DNA from: Microbacterium nymphoidis
GTDB taxonomy: Bacteria; Actinomycetota; Actinomycetes; Actinomycetales; Microbacteriaceae
Length of the DNA stretch: 64,000 nucleotides
Assembly (NCBI RefSeq): GCF_021044885.1
Contig: NZ_JAJNOD010000001.1
Location: 1,860,001-1,924,000 of the forward strand
Direction of reading: 5' to 3'
The stretch's first letter is position 1. Each line of letters opens with the position of its first letter. The notes under the pieces are model-generated. The model was not told the DNA's origin. It ran no database searches and saw only the letters and a list, made by a program, of their open reading frames with translations. Both the position numbers and the translations under genes were made by a program. Positions 33,420 to 42,445 of the stretch are shown piece after piece.

Positions 33420-34342
33420 TTCCCCGCTCCAACCGTCATGCCTTCGACGATGCGTCGGCCAAGCCAGGTGTACACCAGCAGCATGGGGAACACCATAAGA
33501 GTGATCCCGGCGAAGACCATGCCCCAATCCGCCCCGTTGAAGGTAGCGGAGTCCATGAGCTGAATCAGTGCGATAGGGAGGGTACGACTGGGCTGTTCGG
33601 TGAGAAGTACGAGGGCGAACATAGTCTCGTTCCATGTTCCAATCGCCGCGAGAATGCCCGCCGTGGTGAGCCCGTTGCGTGCGAGCGGCAACATGATGAG
33701 AAGGAAGGTGCGCAGGGCGCTCGCGCCGTCCAGCGCGGCAGCCTCTTCGATTTCGCCCGGCAGGGATGCGAAGAAGCCGGTGAGAAGGAACACCGTGAAC
33801 GGGACGTTGAGGGCGACGTTGACAATCGTGAGACCGAGCAAGCTATTGAGCAGCGGGATCCCCGTGGCCTGCTGAGTTTGGGCGAGACCGACATAGATGG
33901 GGATGAGCAGCACCTGGCTGGGGACTCCCAGTCCGAGCACGAAAACCAGAGTCAGCCGAGAAGAGATTCGGCGGGCGGATCTACTCAGAACGTAGGCGGC
34001 CGGGGCGGAGATGGCGAGGCAGATCAAGGCCGTGAGCACTGTGACGGTCACGGAATTGACGAACGCCGTTCCGAAACTTCCCACATCCCACGCTGCGGCG
34101 AAGTTCCGTGTCGTTGGCGGGCTGGGGAGCCCCAGGGGGCTCTTGAGATAGTCGGCGGTCGATCGGAACGCGTTCACACCGAGCCAGACGACGAGGAAAA
34201 TGTTGAAGCCCACGAGCAACCAGATGAAGGTCCGCCCCAGAACCGCGGCGGGCGAGATACGATGCCGACCGAGAGGGCGCCGGGTCCTGTTCTGGGCCGT
34301 GGTGACCGCGTGCGTGTCGAGCTGCGTTGTTGTGGGAATCAT
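33416..34342 (-). CDS. Sugar ABC transporter permease (MalG/CUT1 type)
   Basis: A 308-residue inner-membrane permease with six hydrophobic segments and the EAA loop EEAAALDGASALRTFLLIMLPLARNG. It pairs with the MalF-type permease upstream (34348). The neighbouring GH20 hexosaminidase and ROK regulator suggest uptake of N-acetylglucosamine-containing oligosaccharides. No ATPase gene is in the operon; CUT1 systems of actinobacteria often share a distant MsiK-type ATPase. Confidence 0.93.
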   Translation of the reverse strand: MIPTTTQLDTHAVTTAQNRTRRPLGRHRISPAAVLGRTFIWLLVGFNIFLVVWLGVNAFRSTADYLKSPLGLPSPPTTRNFAAAWDVGSFGTAFVNSVTVTVLTALICLAISAPAAYVLSRSARRISSRLTLVFVLGLGVPSQVLLIPIYVGLAQTQQATGIPLLNSLLGLTIVNVALNVPFTVFLLTGFFASLPGEIEEAAALDGASALRTFLLIMLPLARNGLTTAGILAAIGTWNETMFALVLLTEQPSRTLPIALIQLMDSATFNGADWGMVFAGITLMVFPMLLVYTWLGRRIVEGMTVGAGK

Positions 34343-34347
34343 TCGTG

Positions 34348-35310
34348 TTAGAACTCCAGGGATTCGCGGCGCATCGCACGTCGAAGACCAAACGTGAGCA
34401 CGACGACCATGAGCAAGCTGACCAGAGCTGCGGCAGCCGCGACACCGAAAGCGCGACCACCATTCGATTGGAACGCGCTGAGATACACGTACAGGGACGT
34501 CGTCCAGTTGCCCGCGTTAGGGGTTGAGGCCCGGCTCCCGCCGAAGACCAGGATCAGTTCGAAGACTTTGACGGAGCTCATCGTCCACAGCACGGCACAC
34601 ACCGTGACGACATCCCACGAGAGAGGCAAAGTCACTGTAAAGAATTGTCGCAGGGGGCCAGCCCCATCCAACTGTGCGGCCTCGTAGTAGTAGTCCGGGA
34701 TCTGGTCAACAGCAGACATGATGATGCTTGTGAAGTAGCCGGTAGCTCCCCACGCGAGGATCACCATGATCAGTGTGAACTGATTGTCGGCGGCAAGCCA
34801 TTTCGGTGGAGTATCAACCCCCAAGGCAGCGAGAACGTTGTTCACGAGGCCCTGAGGGTTGAAAAGCATTCCCGCGAAGACGGCGAAGACGAGGGAGTTG
34901 ATGAGGTTGGGGAAGAAGAGTACGGAGCGAGCAAAGAAACGACCGCGCATGCGGCGTAGGGCCATGGTGAGCGCGAATGCCAGGGCGAAAGTGACGATGC
35001 CGACGATGAACAGAATCTTCAGCGTGTTCACGATCGATGTCACGAACGTAGGATCTTTCGAGATCGTGACATAGTTGGCAAAACCGACATACTCCATGGG
35101 GCCGTACCCCGCCCACCGGTGAAGACTCAACCACACGACGAAGACGATGGGTGCCAGGTAGAACAGAACCATGATCAGCAGCGCCGGGGTCACGAAGGGC
35201 CAGAAGATGGGCCGACGCAGACGCTCCAAGGGTGATGCAGGCCCCTGACGAGCAGTACGACGCGAGCGAACGTGCGCACCCCTCACCAGAGGCGCGGCAG
35301 GAACGGTCAC
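34348..35310 (-). CDS. Sugar ABC transporter permease (MalF/CUT1 type)
   Basis: A 320-residue permease with six hydrophobic segments and the EAA loop YYEAAQLDGAGPLRQFFTVTLP. The GTG start overlaps the stop of the binding-protein gene. It forms the channel with 33416. The gene itself is intact although the upstream binding-protein gene is broken. Confidence 0.93.
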   Translation of the reverse strand: MTVPAAPLVRGAHVRSRRTARQGPASPLERLRRPIFWPFVTPALLIMVLFYLAPIVFVVWLSLHRWAGYGPMEYVGFANYVTISKDPTFVTSIVNTLKILFIVGIVTFALAFALTMALRRMRGRFFARSVLFFPNLINSLVFAVFAGMLFNPQGLVNNVLAALGVDTPPKWLAADNQFTLIMVILAWGATGYFTSIIMSAVDQIPDYYYEAAQLDGAGPLRQFFTVTLPLSWDVVTVCAVLWTMSSVKVFELILVFGGSRASTPNAGNWTTSLYVYLSAFQSNGGRAFGVAAAAALVSLLMVVVLTFGLRRAMRRESLEF

Positions 35311-36595
35311 GGCTGAGTCTCCCAGAACTGCGCCTGCGTTCCCTCGAGCGTGGAGAGGAACTGTGCGGGAGTGGACTTGCCGAGCCAGAGATCGCCGAAC
35401 GCGGGATCGAAGACCTTCGCGAAGTACTCCCCAGACACGCCATCGAACACCGTGCGCGTAGGAACGTTGTTGAGCAGCGTCTGGACGCTCTCGAGGTTCG
35501 TAGGCGCCGGACCGTCCTTGATTGCAGTCAGGTTTCCCGCATCGGTCGCGATTGCCCCCTCGTACTTCGGCGTGGAGAAGAAGGCGATGAAGTCTTTCGC
35601 AGCGTCACTGTTCTTTGCTGCCTGGGGCACCGCGAACCCGAACGGAACGATGGACAGTGCGTCAGCGCCCTCACTCGTCAGCGCCAATTGGGAGTATGTC
35701 GGCGCCAATTTCCCGGCATCCAGAGTCTTCTACCTGACGGGCAGCTGGGTGACAGCAGAGACGAAGGATCTCCCTGCCCCTGAGCCCAGTTGTTGCCGCC
35801 CGCGGGATACTGGCTCGCGTCATAGCTTGGCACCATGTACCCGAGCGAGATCAGCTCAGCGATCTGTTCGGCCGTCTTCTGGGCTGCAGCGTCGTCCCAC
35901 AGCTTGCCGGATTCGTCTGAGGTGAGATCCGCGAAGCTCGCGTCGTTCGAATTGCGGTTGTACAGATAGTCGAACCAGTATTCGGCCGCCCAGATCGCAT
36001 CGGCGTCGCTCACAATGCATCCGACACCGTCTGCTTTCGCTGCGGCGCAACTGTCGAGGATGTCCTGGTATGTCGCCGGTGGCGCTGACACGTAAGGGCT
36101 GGCACCGTTGTAGAACAGGGAGATCGTGGACACGGTGTACGGGAAAAGGTAGTCCGCCGCGTCGCCCCCGAAGGTCGGCAGATTCTCCACATAGGTCTGA
36201 TCAACTGCGTCGGAGACGGTGTCACCGTCTGCGTTCTTCGCAGCCCAGACGGAGTCGAGACTCAGCAGCGCGTTCTGAGAATTGAGTGCCGGCCCGAGGC
36301 GATCAAACGACTGGTCGACGAGGTCCGGAGCGGTGCCCGCCGCCAATCCTGCTGTGACCTGGTCGAGAACTTTTCGACCTTGCCATTCAACATCAACGGT
36401 GACACCGGTTTTGTCCTCGAAGTCGTCAATCGCGGTCTGGATGACCTTCGCCTGGGGTTCCCCCTCGGTCCACATCGACCAGTAAGTGAGCGTGCCCTCG
36501 GAGCTGGCGTCGTTCGCGCCGGCGGGAGCACAACCGGCGAGGAGAAGTACTCCCAGGGATGCGGCAGAAGCGAGTCGGATCGTGCGTGCGTGCAT
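35307..36595 (-). pseudogene. Sugar ABC transporter binding lipoprotein, disrupted by a micro-inversion
   Basis: The N-terminal part (36595 down to about 35780) has a lipoprotein signal (GVLLLAGCAPAG) and a family-1 solute-binding fold through YPAGGNNWAQGQ. The C-terminal part resumes in another frame from about 35712 (AGKLAPTYSQLAL, IVPFGFAVPQAAKNSDAA) to the stop at 35307. Between them the minus strand is nonsense with a frame change and a stop, but the plus strand 35725-35775 reads VFYLTGSWVTAETKDLP, exactly the motif expected there. A piece of about 50-65 bp therefore appears inverted. If real, it should abolish uptake by this system. Confidence 0.8.
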
Positions 36596-36694
36596 GAATA
36601 CTCCTTGGTGTGAGGCGGGTGCAATCGATGTACAGCGAAGGTTGCTATGAGGACAGATGGTTTTGGTACGTCATGGGGTGCTGCGGTAGGGATG

Positions 36695-37840
36695 TCAAGA
36701 CACGCCGAGCTCTGCCGACAGCACTGTTGCTGCCGCCCCGAGCAGCACAAGATCCTCGCCACCGGGTGCCGCCGAGACGGAGACCGTGTCGGCGAGGATC
36801 CCGAACACTCGTGTCGACGCGGTCTCCCGCACAGTGTGGAGGAACGAGGACGTCACGACGTCCACTGCACCGGCAATGTAGATGTCGGACACTCCCGTCA
36901 CGGCGATCATCGGGGCGAGAGCGCGGCCCAGAACGCGTGCTGCACTCTCCAGTGCCGCGGAAGAGCGGGACTCGGTCATCCGGCGTCGAAGATGCGGGAC
37001 GGACACGACCAGGTCGAGGCAGCCATTCTGCCCACAGGGGCATCGCGGCCCGTTCTCGTCGATGACGATGTGACCAATCTCTCCCGCCAACGAATGCGTT
37101 CCCTGGACGAGGGCACCACCGATGATGAGCCCCGCCCCCACGCCTCGATCCAAGGTGATGAGAAGCAGAGAATCTTCGGGCGTCTCCCGGTAGGTGTGCA
37201 CCGCCAACGCAGCCGCACGCGCATCGTTGATGAGATGGACGGGGCCGGAGTAAGTGCGACGCACATCATCGACAAGCGACTCGTTGCTCCATCCGAAGGC
37301 ACTACTCACCCGCACGACCTGCTCGTTGGTGACCACACCTTGTGTGCCGATCCCGACCCCCAGCACGGGCGCCGTCGCCATTTCCACCAGCCGGGCCACA
37401 AGGTCCGCGACGAGAACCCGCGCCCCCTCCGCGTCTCTGGTTCCCACCTCTGCTTCCGCCCGGTGCAAGACGTGCCCTCGCAGGTTTGTGACTACGCCGA
37501 CGAACCGTTCCTCATCGGCGATGCTGACGGCGACGATTTGGAATGCAGAATCCCGAAGCGAGAACAACGTGGCGGGCTTCCCCGCCCCCCGGTTGGGTCG
37601 CACCCCCATGTCTTCCACAATCCCGTCGACCAGCAACTCGGTGACGAGGTCCGACACGACAACAGGAGACAAACCGTGCTGACGGGCGAGTTCCGCCCGT
37701 GTACTCGCGCCGTCCCGGAAAAGCGACTGCAGAAGAACCGTCTTGTTCTGCGCCCTCGTCTTCTCCTGCGACAGCGAGCGGGTCACTCGAAGTTCCCTGA
37801 TCGGATGGGCAGGAAGTGCCCGTGTCGTGCTGCTCACCAC
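36695..37840 (-). CDS. ROK-family transcriptional regulator (NagC/XylR type)
   Basis: A 381-residue regulator: N-terminal winged HTH (about 35-85, STRAELARQHGLSPVVVSDLVTELL) and a ROK sugar-binding domain (about 100-380) with LDRGVGAGLIIGG and the zinc motif GHIVIDENGPRCPCGQNGCLD. It lies immediately upstream of the binding-protein gene on the same strand and is divergent from the GH20 gene, so it probably controls both in response to an amino sugar. The start is a GTG pair (37840/37837) after AAGGAG. Confidence 0.92.
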   Translation of the reverse strand: MVSSTTRALPAHPIRELRVTRSLSQEKTRAQNKTVLLQSLFRDGASTRAELARQHGLSPVVVSDLVTELLVDGIVEDMGVRPNRGAGKPATLFSLRDSAFQIVAVSIADEERFVGVVTNLRGHVLHRAEAEVGTRDAEGARVLVADLVARLVEMATAPVLGVGIGTQGVVTNEQVVRVSSAFGWSNESLVDDVRRTYSGPVHLINDARAAALAVHTYRETPEDSLLLITLDRGVGAGLIIGGALVQGTHSLAGEIGHIVIDENGPRCPCGQNGCLDLVVSVPHLRRRMTESRSSAALESAARVLGRALAPMIAVTGVSDIYIAGAVDVVTSSFLHTVRETASTRVFGILADTVSVSAAPGGEDLVLLGAAATVLSAELGVS

Positions 37841-38005
37841 TCACTCCTTCGTTCGCGTGTCACTGAATAAAACACAGATCGGAACTTATTGCAAGCGCCA
37901 CCAACGCTGGGCACCAGCCAGCTCCCATGTCGATCTGTCGTAATATCTTCAACTAGATACAAATCCGTCGACGCCGACACGACCCCACAGAAAGGACGGA
38001 CGACA

Positions 38006-39613
38006 GTGCAGAGCGTGATCCCCCGCCCGAGATCCATGCGCGCCGAACGCGGAGAATTCGTGCTGAGTCCTTTGACGCCTGTGATCGCCGACGACGCCGG
38101 CTCCATGGCCGTCGACTGGCTGACCCAATGGCTACCGTTGGGAGCGCCAAGCGCAGTGCCCCAACCGGATCAGGGCTCGATTCACCTGCAGGTTGACGCC
38201 TTCCTCGCCCCAGAGCATTACACGCTGACTGTGAGAGACAGTGGCATTAAGATCACAGGGGGCAGCGCCGAAGGTCTGCTCTTTGGAACGACCACGCTCC
38301 TGCAGCTCCTCCCCCCGGAGGTCTTCCGAGCGGGACGCGCGAAGCGGGCGTACACGATCCCAGCGGTGACCATTGAGGACGAGCCACGCTTCCCCTGGCG
38401 GGGCGTTCTCGTCGACGTTGCACGTCACTTTTTCCCGAAGCACGAACTGCTCCGCCTCATCGACCTGTTCGCCCTGCACAAGATGAACGTTCTGCACCTG
38501 CACCTCACGGATGACCAGGGGTGGCGGATGGAAGTTCCCGGGTACCCGCTCCTCACCCAGGTGAGCAGTTGGCGCACCGAGACGCCATTGGGTGCCGGCG
38601 AGACCGCCGCCTCTGACGGTCGACCTCATGGCGGTTACTACAGCGACGCCGATCTTCGGGAGATCGTCGCCTACGCCGCGCAGCGTGCGATCACGATCAT
38701 GCCCGAGATCGACCTCCCTGGGCATGTGCAATCTGTCCTGGCCGCCTACCCCGAGTTCGGGGTCACTGGCTCACCCGTCGCGGTCGGAACCCGGTGGGGA
38801 GTCAGCGACCATGTCCTCAATATGGAAGAGGCAACGATCGAGTTCGCGTTCTCCGTCGTCGACCATGTGCTTAGCATCTTCCCCGGCCCCTACATATCCA
38901 TCGGGGGCGATGAATGCCCCACCACCCAATGGAGCGCAGATGCCCGCACCCAGGAACTCTTAGAGCACCGTGGACTCTCCTCCGTTGAGCAACTGCAAGG
39001 CTGGTTCACACAGAAGATCGCCGAGCACGTGCAAGCCCACGGCCGCCGGCTCGTTGGATGGGACGAGCTCCTCGAAACAGACATCTCCACTAGCGTCGCC
39101 ATCACCGCATGGCGTGGCACACGAGTCGCACGGATCGCCGCGGAACGCGGGCACCACGTGATCGCTGCCCCGACGACAACCACCTACCTCGACTACCGGC
39201 AGTCAGAGGACCCGAACGAACCCATCCCCTTCGGATCCGTTGTCGACCTGCACCGCACCTACTCGTTCGAGCCCATCCCCGACGGGCTCTCTCCCGACGC
39301 CCACCACTTGATTCTTGGTGGGCAAGCAAACATCTGGACTGAGAATATCGACTCGATTCGCACGCTCGAATACATGGCCTTCCCACGGCTGTGCGCCATC
39401 GCCGACGCGCTCTGGCGCGACGGCACCCCCTACTATGACCAGTTCCAAAATGCCCTGTCTGGTCACCTCCAGCGCCTCAAGGCGCTCGGAGTCGAGTATC
39501 GGCCCCAACGGGGGCCGCAGCCGTGGCAGACCCGCCCCGATGCAACCGGGCTCCCCCAAACGGCCGAGCAAGACGCGAAACAGATCGAAACCCTCACGGC
39601 GGGCATCCGCTAG
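38006..39613 (+). CDS. Beta-N-acetylhexosaminidase, GH20
   Basis: A 535-residue glycosidase removing terminal GlcNAc/GalNAc, by a substrate-assisted mechanism. Residues about 1-125 are the GH20b domain. The catalytic barrel follows, with VDVARHFFPKHELLRLIDLFALHKMNVLHLHLTDDQGWR, MPEIDLPGH and the catalytic Asp-Glu pair in ISIGGDECPTTQW. No signal peptide is visible, so it probably acts in the cytoplasm on imported oligosaccharides. The GTG at 38006 follows AAAGGAC. It is divergent from the ROK regulator. Confidence 0.93.
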   Translation: MQSVIPRPRSMRAERGEFVLSPLTPVIADDAGSMAVDWLTQWLPLGAPSAVPQPDQGSIHLQVDAFLAPEHYTLTVRDSGIKITGGSAEGLLFGTTTLLQLLPPEVFRAGRAKRAYTIPAVTIEDEPRFPWRGVLVDVARHFFPKHELLRLIDLFALHKMNVLHLHLTDDQGWRMEVPGYPLLTQVSSWRTETPLGAGETAASDGRPHGGYYSDADLREIVAYAAQRAITIMPEIDLPGHVQSVLAAYPEFGVTGSPVAVGTRWGVSDHVLNMEEATIEFAFSVVDHVLSIFPGPYISIGGDECPTTQWSADARTQELLEHRGLSSVEQLQGWFTQKIAEHVQAHGRRLVGWDELLETDISTSVAITAWRGTRVARIAAERGHHVIAAPTTTTYLDYRQSEDPNEPIPFGSVVDLHRTYSFEPIPDGLSPDAHHLILGGQANIWTENIDSIRTLEYMAFPRLCAIADALWRDGTPYYDQFQNALSGHLQRLKALGVEYRPQRGPQPWQTRPDATGLPQTAEQDAKQIETLTAGIR

Positions 39614-39708
39614 CTGAGTTCCCTCATGATGTTGTTGACACGATCACCGGTGGGTGAGCGTCTGGATGGAGACGCACAGGCACTCGCGCTCTTCATCCGC
39701 ACAGCAGT

Positions 39709-39898
39709 TTCCCGGCCGAAGGGGCCAACTTTGAGTGCCGGCTTTCCGGCGCACTACTCCGTGCTGCATCCAGCGGTTGGACCAGCACCTTGGGACCCAG
39801 AGGTCGCGAAGCGCAGGCCCACATGCGGAGCGCTCTCCTACGCGCCACGATCGGACCTGGCTGCCTCGGGCATGCCATGCTCATCATGGGAGGTTGAC
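39709..39898 (+). repeat. Dispersed repeat, copy B
   Basis: About 190 bp aligning with 21590-21793. Its last 17 bp (39881-39897) are identical to copy A and contain GGGAGG, which serves as ribosome-binding site for the nuclease gene starting at 39900. Otherwise the 286-bp gap between the GH20 and nuclease genes holds nothing I can identify. Confidence 0.8.
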
Positions 39899-39899
39899 G

Positions 39900-40943
39900 A
39901 TGACATCAGCATGGGTGGTGCGCACCGGGAAGTACGGCGAACGCGACGCATGGGCCTTGGCCGGAGGTATCACGGGTGGTGGTTGGGACGAAATCCCAGA
40001 CCTGACTCGCTGCCAGTCACGGGGAGACGTTCAGAAGGTCGTCGACGGTGCGCTTCCGAACAGCTCTGCCGCGCTACGGGCGAACTACACCGGCCAACTT
40101 TGGGCACTCCGTGGACGCATTGAACCCGGCGACATTATGGCCCTGCCGCTGAAGACGACAGGCGAGGTCGCCATCGGGCGAGTCACTCATGGGTACGCCT
40201 ATCAGGCCGAGGAGAAAGACCCTAGCCGACGGCATGTCATTCGGGTGGAGTGGACTGTAACCGACCTGCCACGCTCGGCCATCAAGGAAGACCTACGGTT
40301 CACGCTGGGAAGCGCACTCACGATCTTCGCGCCCAGCCGCGGGCACGCCGTGGAGCGGCTTGAAGTCCTCATGGCCACTCGTACCGACCCGGGCCAGTTG
40401 CCGTACGAACCATCCCCGTCACTGCAGTCAGGGCCAGCGCCGAGCGATGATGTTGACGAGCCGGAGAATGCTCCGAACATCGCTGAGCAAGCACGAGACC
40501 AGATACTGACCCACATCTCTGAGACATTCACAGGGCATCAGCTCACAGCCCTCGTTTCAGCCGTGCTCGAAGCGGAAGGTTTCGTCTGCGAGGCATCCAC
40601 GGGTGGTGCCGATGGTGGCGTCGACATTGTTGCTGGTAGCGGAATCCTGGGCATGGACTCACCGAAGCTCATCGTGCAAGTGAAGTCCGGTGGACAAGTC
40701 TCCGATTCCGTCGTTCGCGACTTATTGGGAACAATGCACCACGTCGGCGCCGAGCAGGGCCTTCTCGTGGCATGGGACGGCGTCTCGGGCCCCGCGCGGC
40801 AATCGCTGCAGCGTGAGCGTTTTCGCGTCCGCCTATGGAACTCGTTGGATGTCCTCAACGCCGTCCTTCGCACATACGAGAAGCTGCCTGAAGAGATCCG
40901 CACAGATCTTCCTCTCCAACGCGTCTGGCTGCTGGCGAAGTAG
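39900..40943 (+). CDS. Mrr-like restriction endonuclease
   Basis: A 347-residue protein. Residues about 1-160 form an unrecognised N-terminal domain (MTSAWVVRTGKYGERDAWAL, GRIEPGDIMALPLK) that may bind DNA. An acidic linker leads to a C-terminal Mrr_cat nuclease domain (about 205-320) with the catalytic Asp242 in GGADGGVDIVAG and the QxK pair at Gln260/Lys262 (LIVQVKSGG). This fits a type IV, methylation-dependent enzyme or a stand-alone defence nuclease. The ATG uses a GGGAGG supplied by the end of repeat copy B. No methylase is adjacent. Confidence 0.8.
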   Translation: MTSAWVVRTGKYGERDAWALAGGITGGGWDEIPDLTRCQSRGDVQKVVDGALPNSSAALRANYTGQLWALRGRIEPGDIMALPLKTTGEVAIGRVTHGYAYQAEEKDPSRRHVIRVEWTVTDLPRSAIKEDLRFTLGSALTIFAPSRGHAVERLEVLMATRTDPGQLPYEPSPSLQSGPAPSDDVDEPENAPNIAEQARDQILTHISETFTGHQLTALVSAVLEAEGFVCEASTGGADGGVDIVAGSGILGMDSPKLIVQVKSGGQVSDSVVRDLLGTMHHVGAEQGLLVAWDGVSGPARQSLQRERFRVRLWNSLDVLNAVLRTYEKLPEEIRTDLPLQRVWLLAK

Positions 40944-41369
40944 CGTCGGCACCGCCAGCAGCCGATGACGGCAACCGCACACTTCTTTCCACGGCCCGGC
41001 TCAACTCACGCGGTGCGGTGCCCGCGCATGTTGTCGCAGCCTTTGAAGCCCGCCAGCGGCGTGACGACAGTGCGTCGCTTAGGCGTCATGCTCGTCTCCA
41101 TCCTCTTCCTTGAGTTGGCCTTGTGGGTCATGGAAAAGAATGCAGGGCACGGGCGACCATGAACGTCTCCCGGAACGCCCCGTCCTCCTGATTCAGAACC
41201 CGGGGATCGGTCCGCGTGAGCCGACCAGCGTCCATCGCGAGCATGAGGTCCACACCGTCGACCACGGCGACCTCCACGGTCAGTAGCGACTCCCCTCCTA
41301 TTTGATACTCGTACGACCGCTGGTGCCAGGAGGGAGTCGGGTTATCAGGGCGGGGCTAAGCTGAGGCGC
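40944..41369. other. Intergenic stretch, 426 bp
   Basis: Mostly non-coding. It contains a minus-strand frame (41128-41277, extendable without a start to about 41340) with coding-like composition, listed separately. Confidence 0.4.
41128..41277 (-). CDS. Short protein or gene fragment, unknown
   Basis: A frame from GTG 41277 to the stop at 41128 encodes about 49 residues (VEVAVVDGVDLMLAMDAGRL, then DPRVLNQEDGAFRETFMVAR). The same frame stays open upstream, with WHQRSYEYQIGGESLL, back to a stop near 41357, but has no clear start; GGAGGGGAG precedes the GTG at a long spacing. It may be the remnant of a larger gene. Confidence 0.3.
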   Translation of the reverse strand: MEVAVVDGVDLMLAMDAGRLTRTDPRVLNQEDGAFRETFMVARALHSFP

Positions 41370-41744
41370 ATGTCCGAGGCACACGCCAAAGCACCGCAGA
41401 CGCGTCACACCGTCAGATTCACCCTGCTGACGGTTGCCGCGTCCGTGGTGTTTCTGGCCGCCGGCGGGACCTTAGCCTGGTGGCACAACTTCCTGCACAT
41501 GGGACAACAGTGCGGCTACACAAACAGCTGCAACTACGAAATGGGCTACGCCGGGGACATCCTCGGGTGGGTTGCTCCTGTTGCACTTCTCGTCATCATC
41601 GTGCTCACCAGCGTGCGCGTCCACAGATCCAACGGCCGAGTATGGATCACCTGGGCAATCGGCTTTGCTTCTCTTGCCGCAGCACATGTCGCCAGCAATC
41701 TCATTTCAGGCTCGGCTCTGGGATGGACGCGCTGGCTCCTCTAG
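41370..41744 (+). CDS. Small membrane protein of unknown function
   Basis: A 124-residue protein with three hydrophobic segments (residues about 18-38, 65-82 and 93-113). The loop after the first carries CGYTNSCNYEMGY, a Cys pair that probably faces outside. No family is recognised. No partner gene is obvious. Confidence 0.55.
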   Translation: MSEAHAKAPQTRHTVRFTLLTVAASVVFLAAGGTLAWWHNFLHMGQQCGYTNSCNYEMGYAGDILGWVAPVALLVIIVLTSVRVHRSNGRVWITWAIGFASLAAAHVASNLISGSALGWTRWLL

Positions 41745-41921
41745 GTTTTCGTGCGTGGCGGCTCCGAAGTCGATCCCAACCTCACGCTATGGCGAGCGGC
41801 ACCGTGTAGTCCGAACAAGGAGATCTCTGAGCCGCGTCGTTGGCGTCAGGCTCTTGCAGGTCGCAGCATCAAGGGCCGACAGTCTGTCGCCGCCCCTCAG
41901 GCGGGCCGCGGCCTGTGTAGG

Positions 41922-42335
41922 TTACTCGGGGGCCTCGGCCAGCGTGCGTAGCACGCCCGTTCGTGGGGCCAGCAGGTCCGCGTGCGCGCTGCGTGCGATG
42001 TAATCGATGACCGCATCCCGGCTCTTCTCGAGACACGCGATGCGGCTTTCAACGACCTGCAGCTCACGTGTAAGCTCTATCGCCAAGGCGCGACTACAAG
42101 GCTGTGACTCCCGGCCTGGTTCGGGTCGTTCGATACTCAGCACAATCTTGATCATCCGTGTGGAGAGGCCCGCCTCAATGAGAGCGCGGACGCGACGAGC
42201 CTGCTCGAGCTGGGCCTCGGAATAGTCGCGATATCCGTTAGGTGACCTAGATGCCTCGATGAGCCCTTGCTGCTCGTAGTAGCGGAGCATACGCGCCGGA
42301 GCTCCGACCGCAGCCGCTGCCTCGCTGATCCTCAT
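41922..42335 (-). CDS. MerR-family transcriptional regulator
   Basis: A 137-residue MerR protein: N-terminal HTH with MRISEAAAAVGAPARMLRYYEQQGLI and NGYRDYSEAQL, then a coiled-coil dimerisation helix. The C-terminal metal-type Cys pattern is absent except for Cys in QPCSRAL and RIACLEK, so it is more likely a small-molecule or stress sensor of the type paired with NmrA oxidoreductases. The ATG at 42335 follows GGAGGA. It is divergent from 42446. Confidence 0.92.
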   Translation of the reverse strand: MRISEAAAAVGAPARMLRYYEQQGLIEASRSPNGYRDYSEAQLEQARRVRALIEAGLSTRMIKIVLSIERPEPGRESQPCSRALAIELTRELQVVESRIACLEKSRDAVIDYIARSAHADLLAPRTGVLRTLAEAPE

Positions 42336-42361
42336 CTCTTCTGTCCTCCGCCGATGCTCAC

Positions 42362-42392
42362 TTGACCTTGTCAGTAATGTCAAAGTTTACTC
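42362..42392 (+). promoter_or_regulatory. MerR-type operator/promoter
   Basis: TTGACC (42362-42367) and a TTACTC-like -10 (42387-42392) are separated by about 19 bp, the long spacer typical of MerR promoters. A dyad, ACCTTGTCA (42365-42373) with TGTCAAAGT (42378-42386), lies between them with 7 of 9 pairs matching. Confidence 0.65.
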
Positions 42393-42445
42393 TCGAGGGT
42401 GTGTCCGGTCTCTCTCGCGTGAGGGGCCGGAGGAAGGAGCACATG

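Noticed and set aside
40965..41162. 65-codon plus-strand frame with one hydrophobic stretch
   Set aside because: No ribosome-binding site, and it overlaps a minus-strand frame with better coding character.
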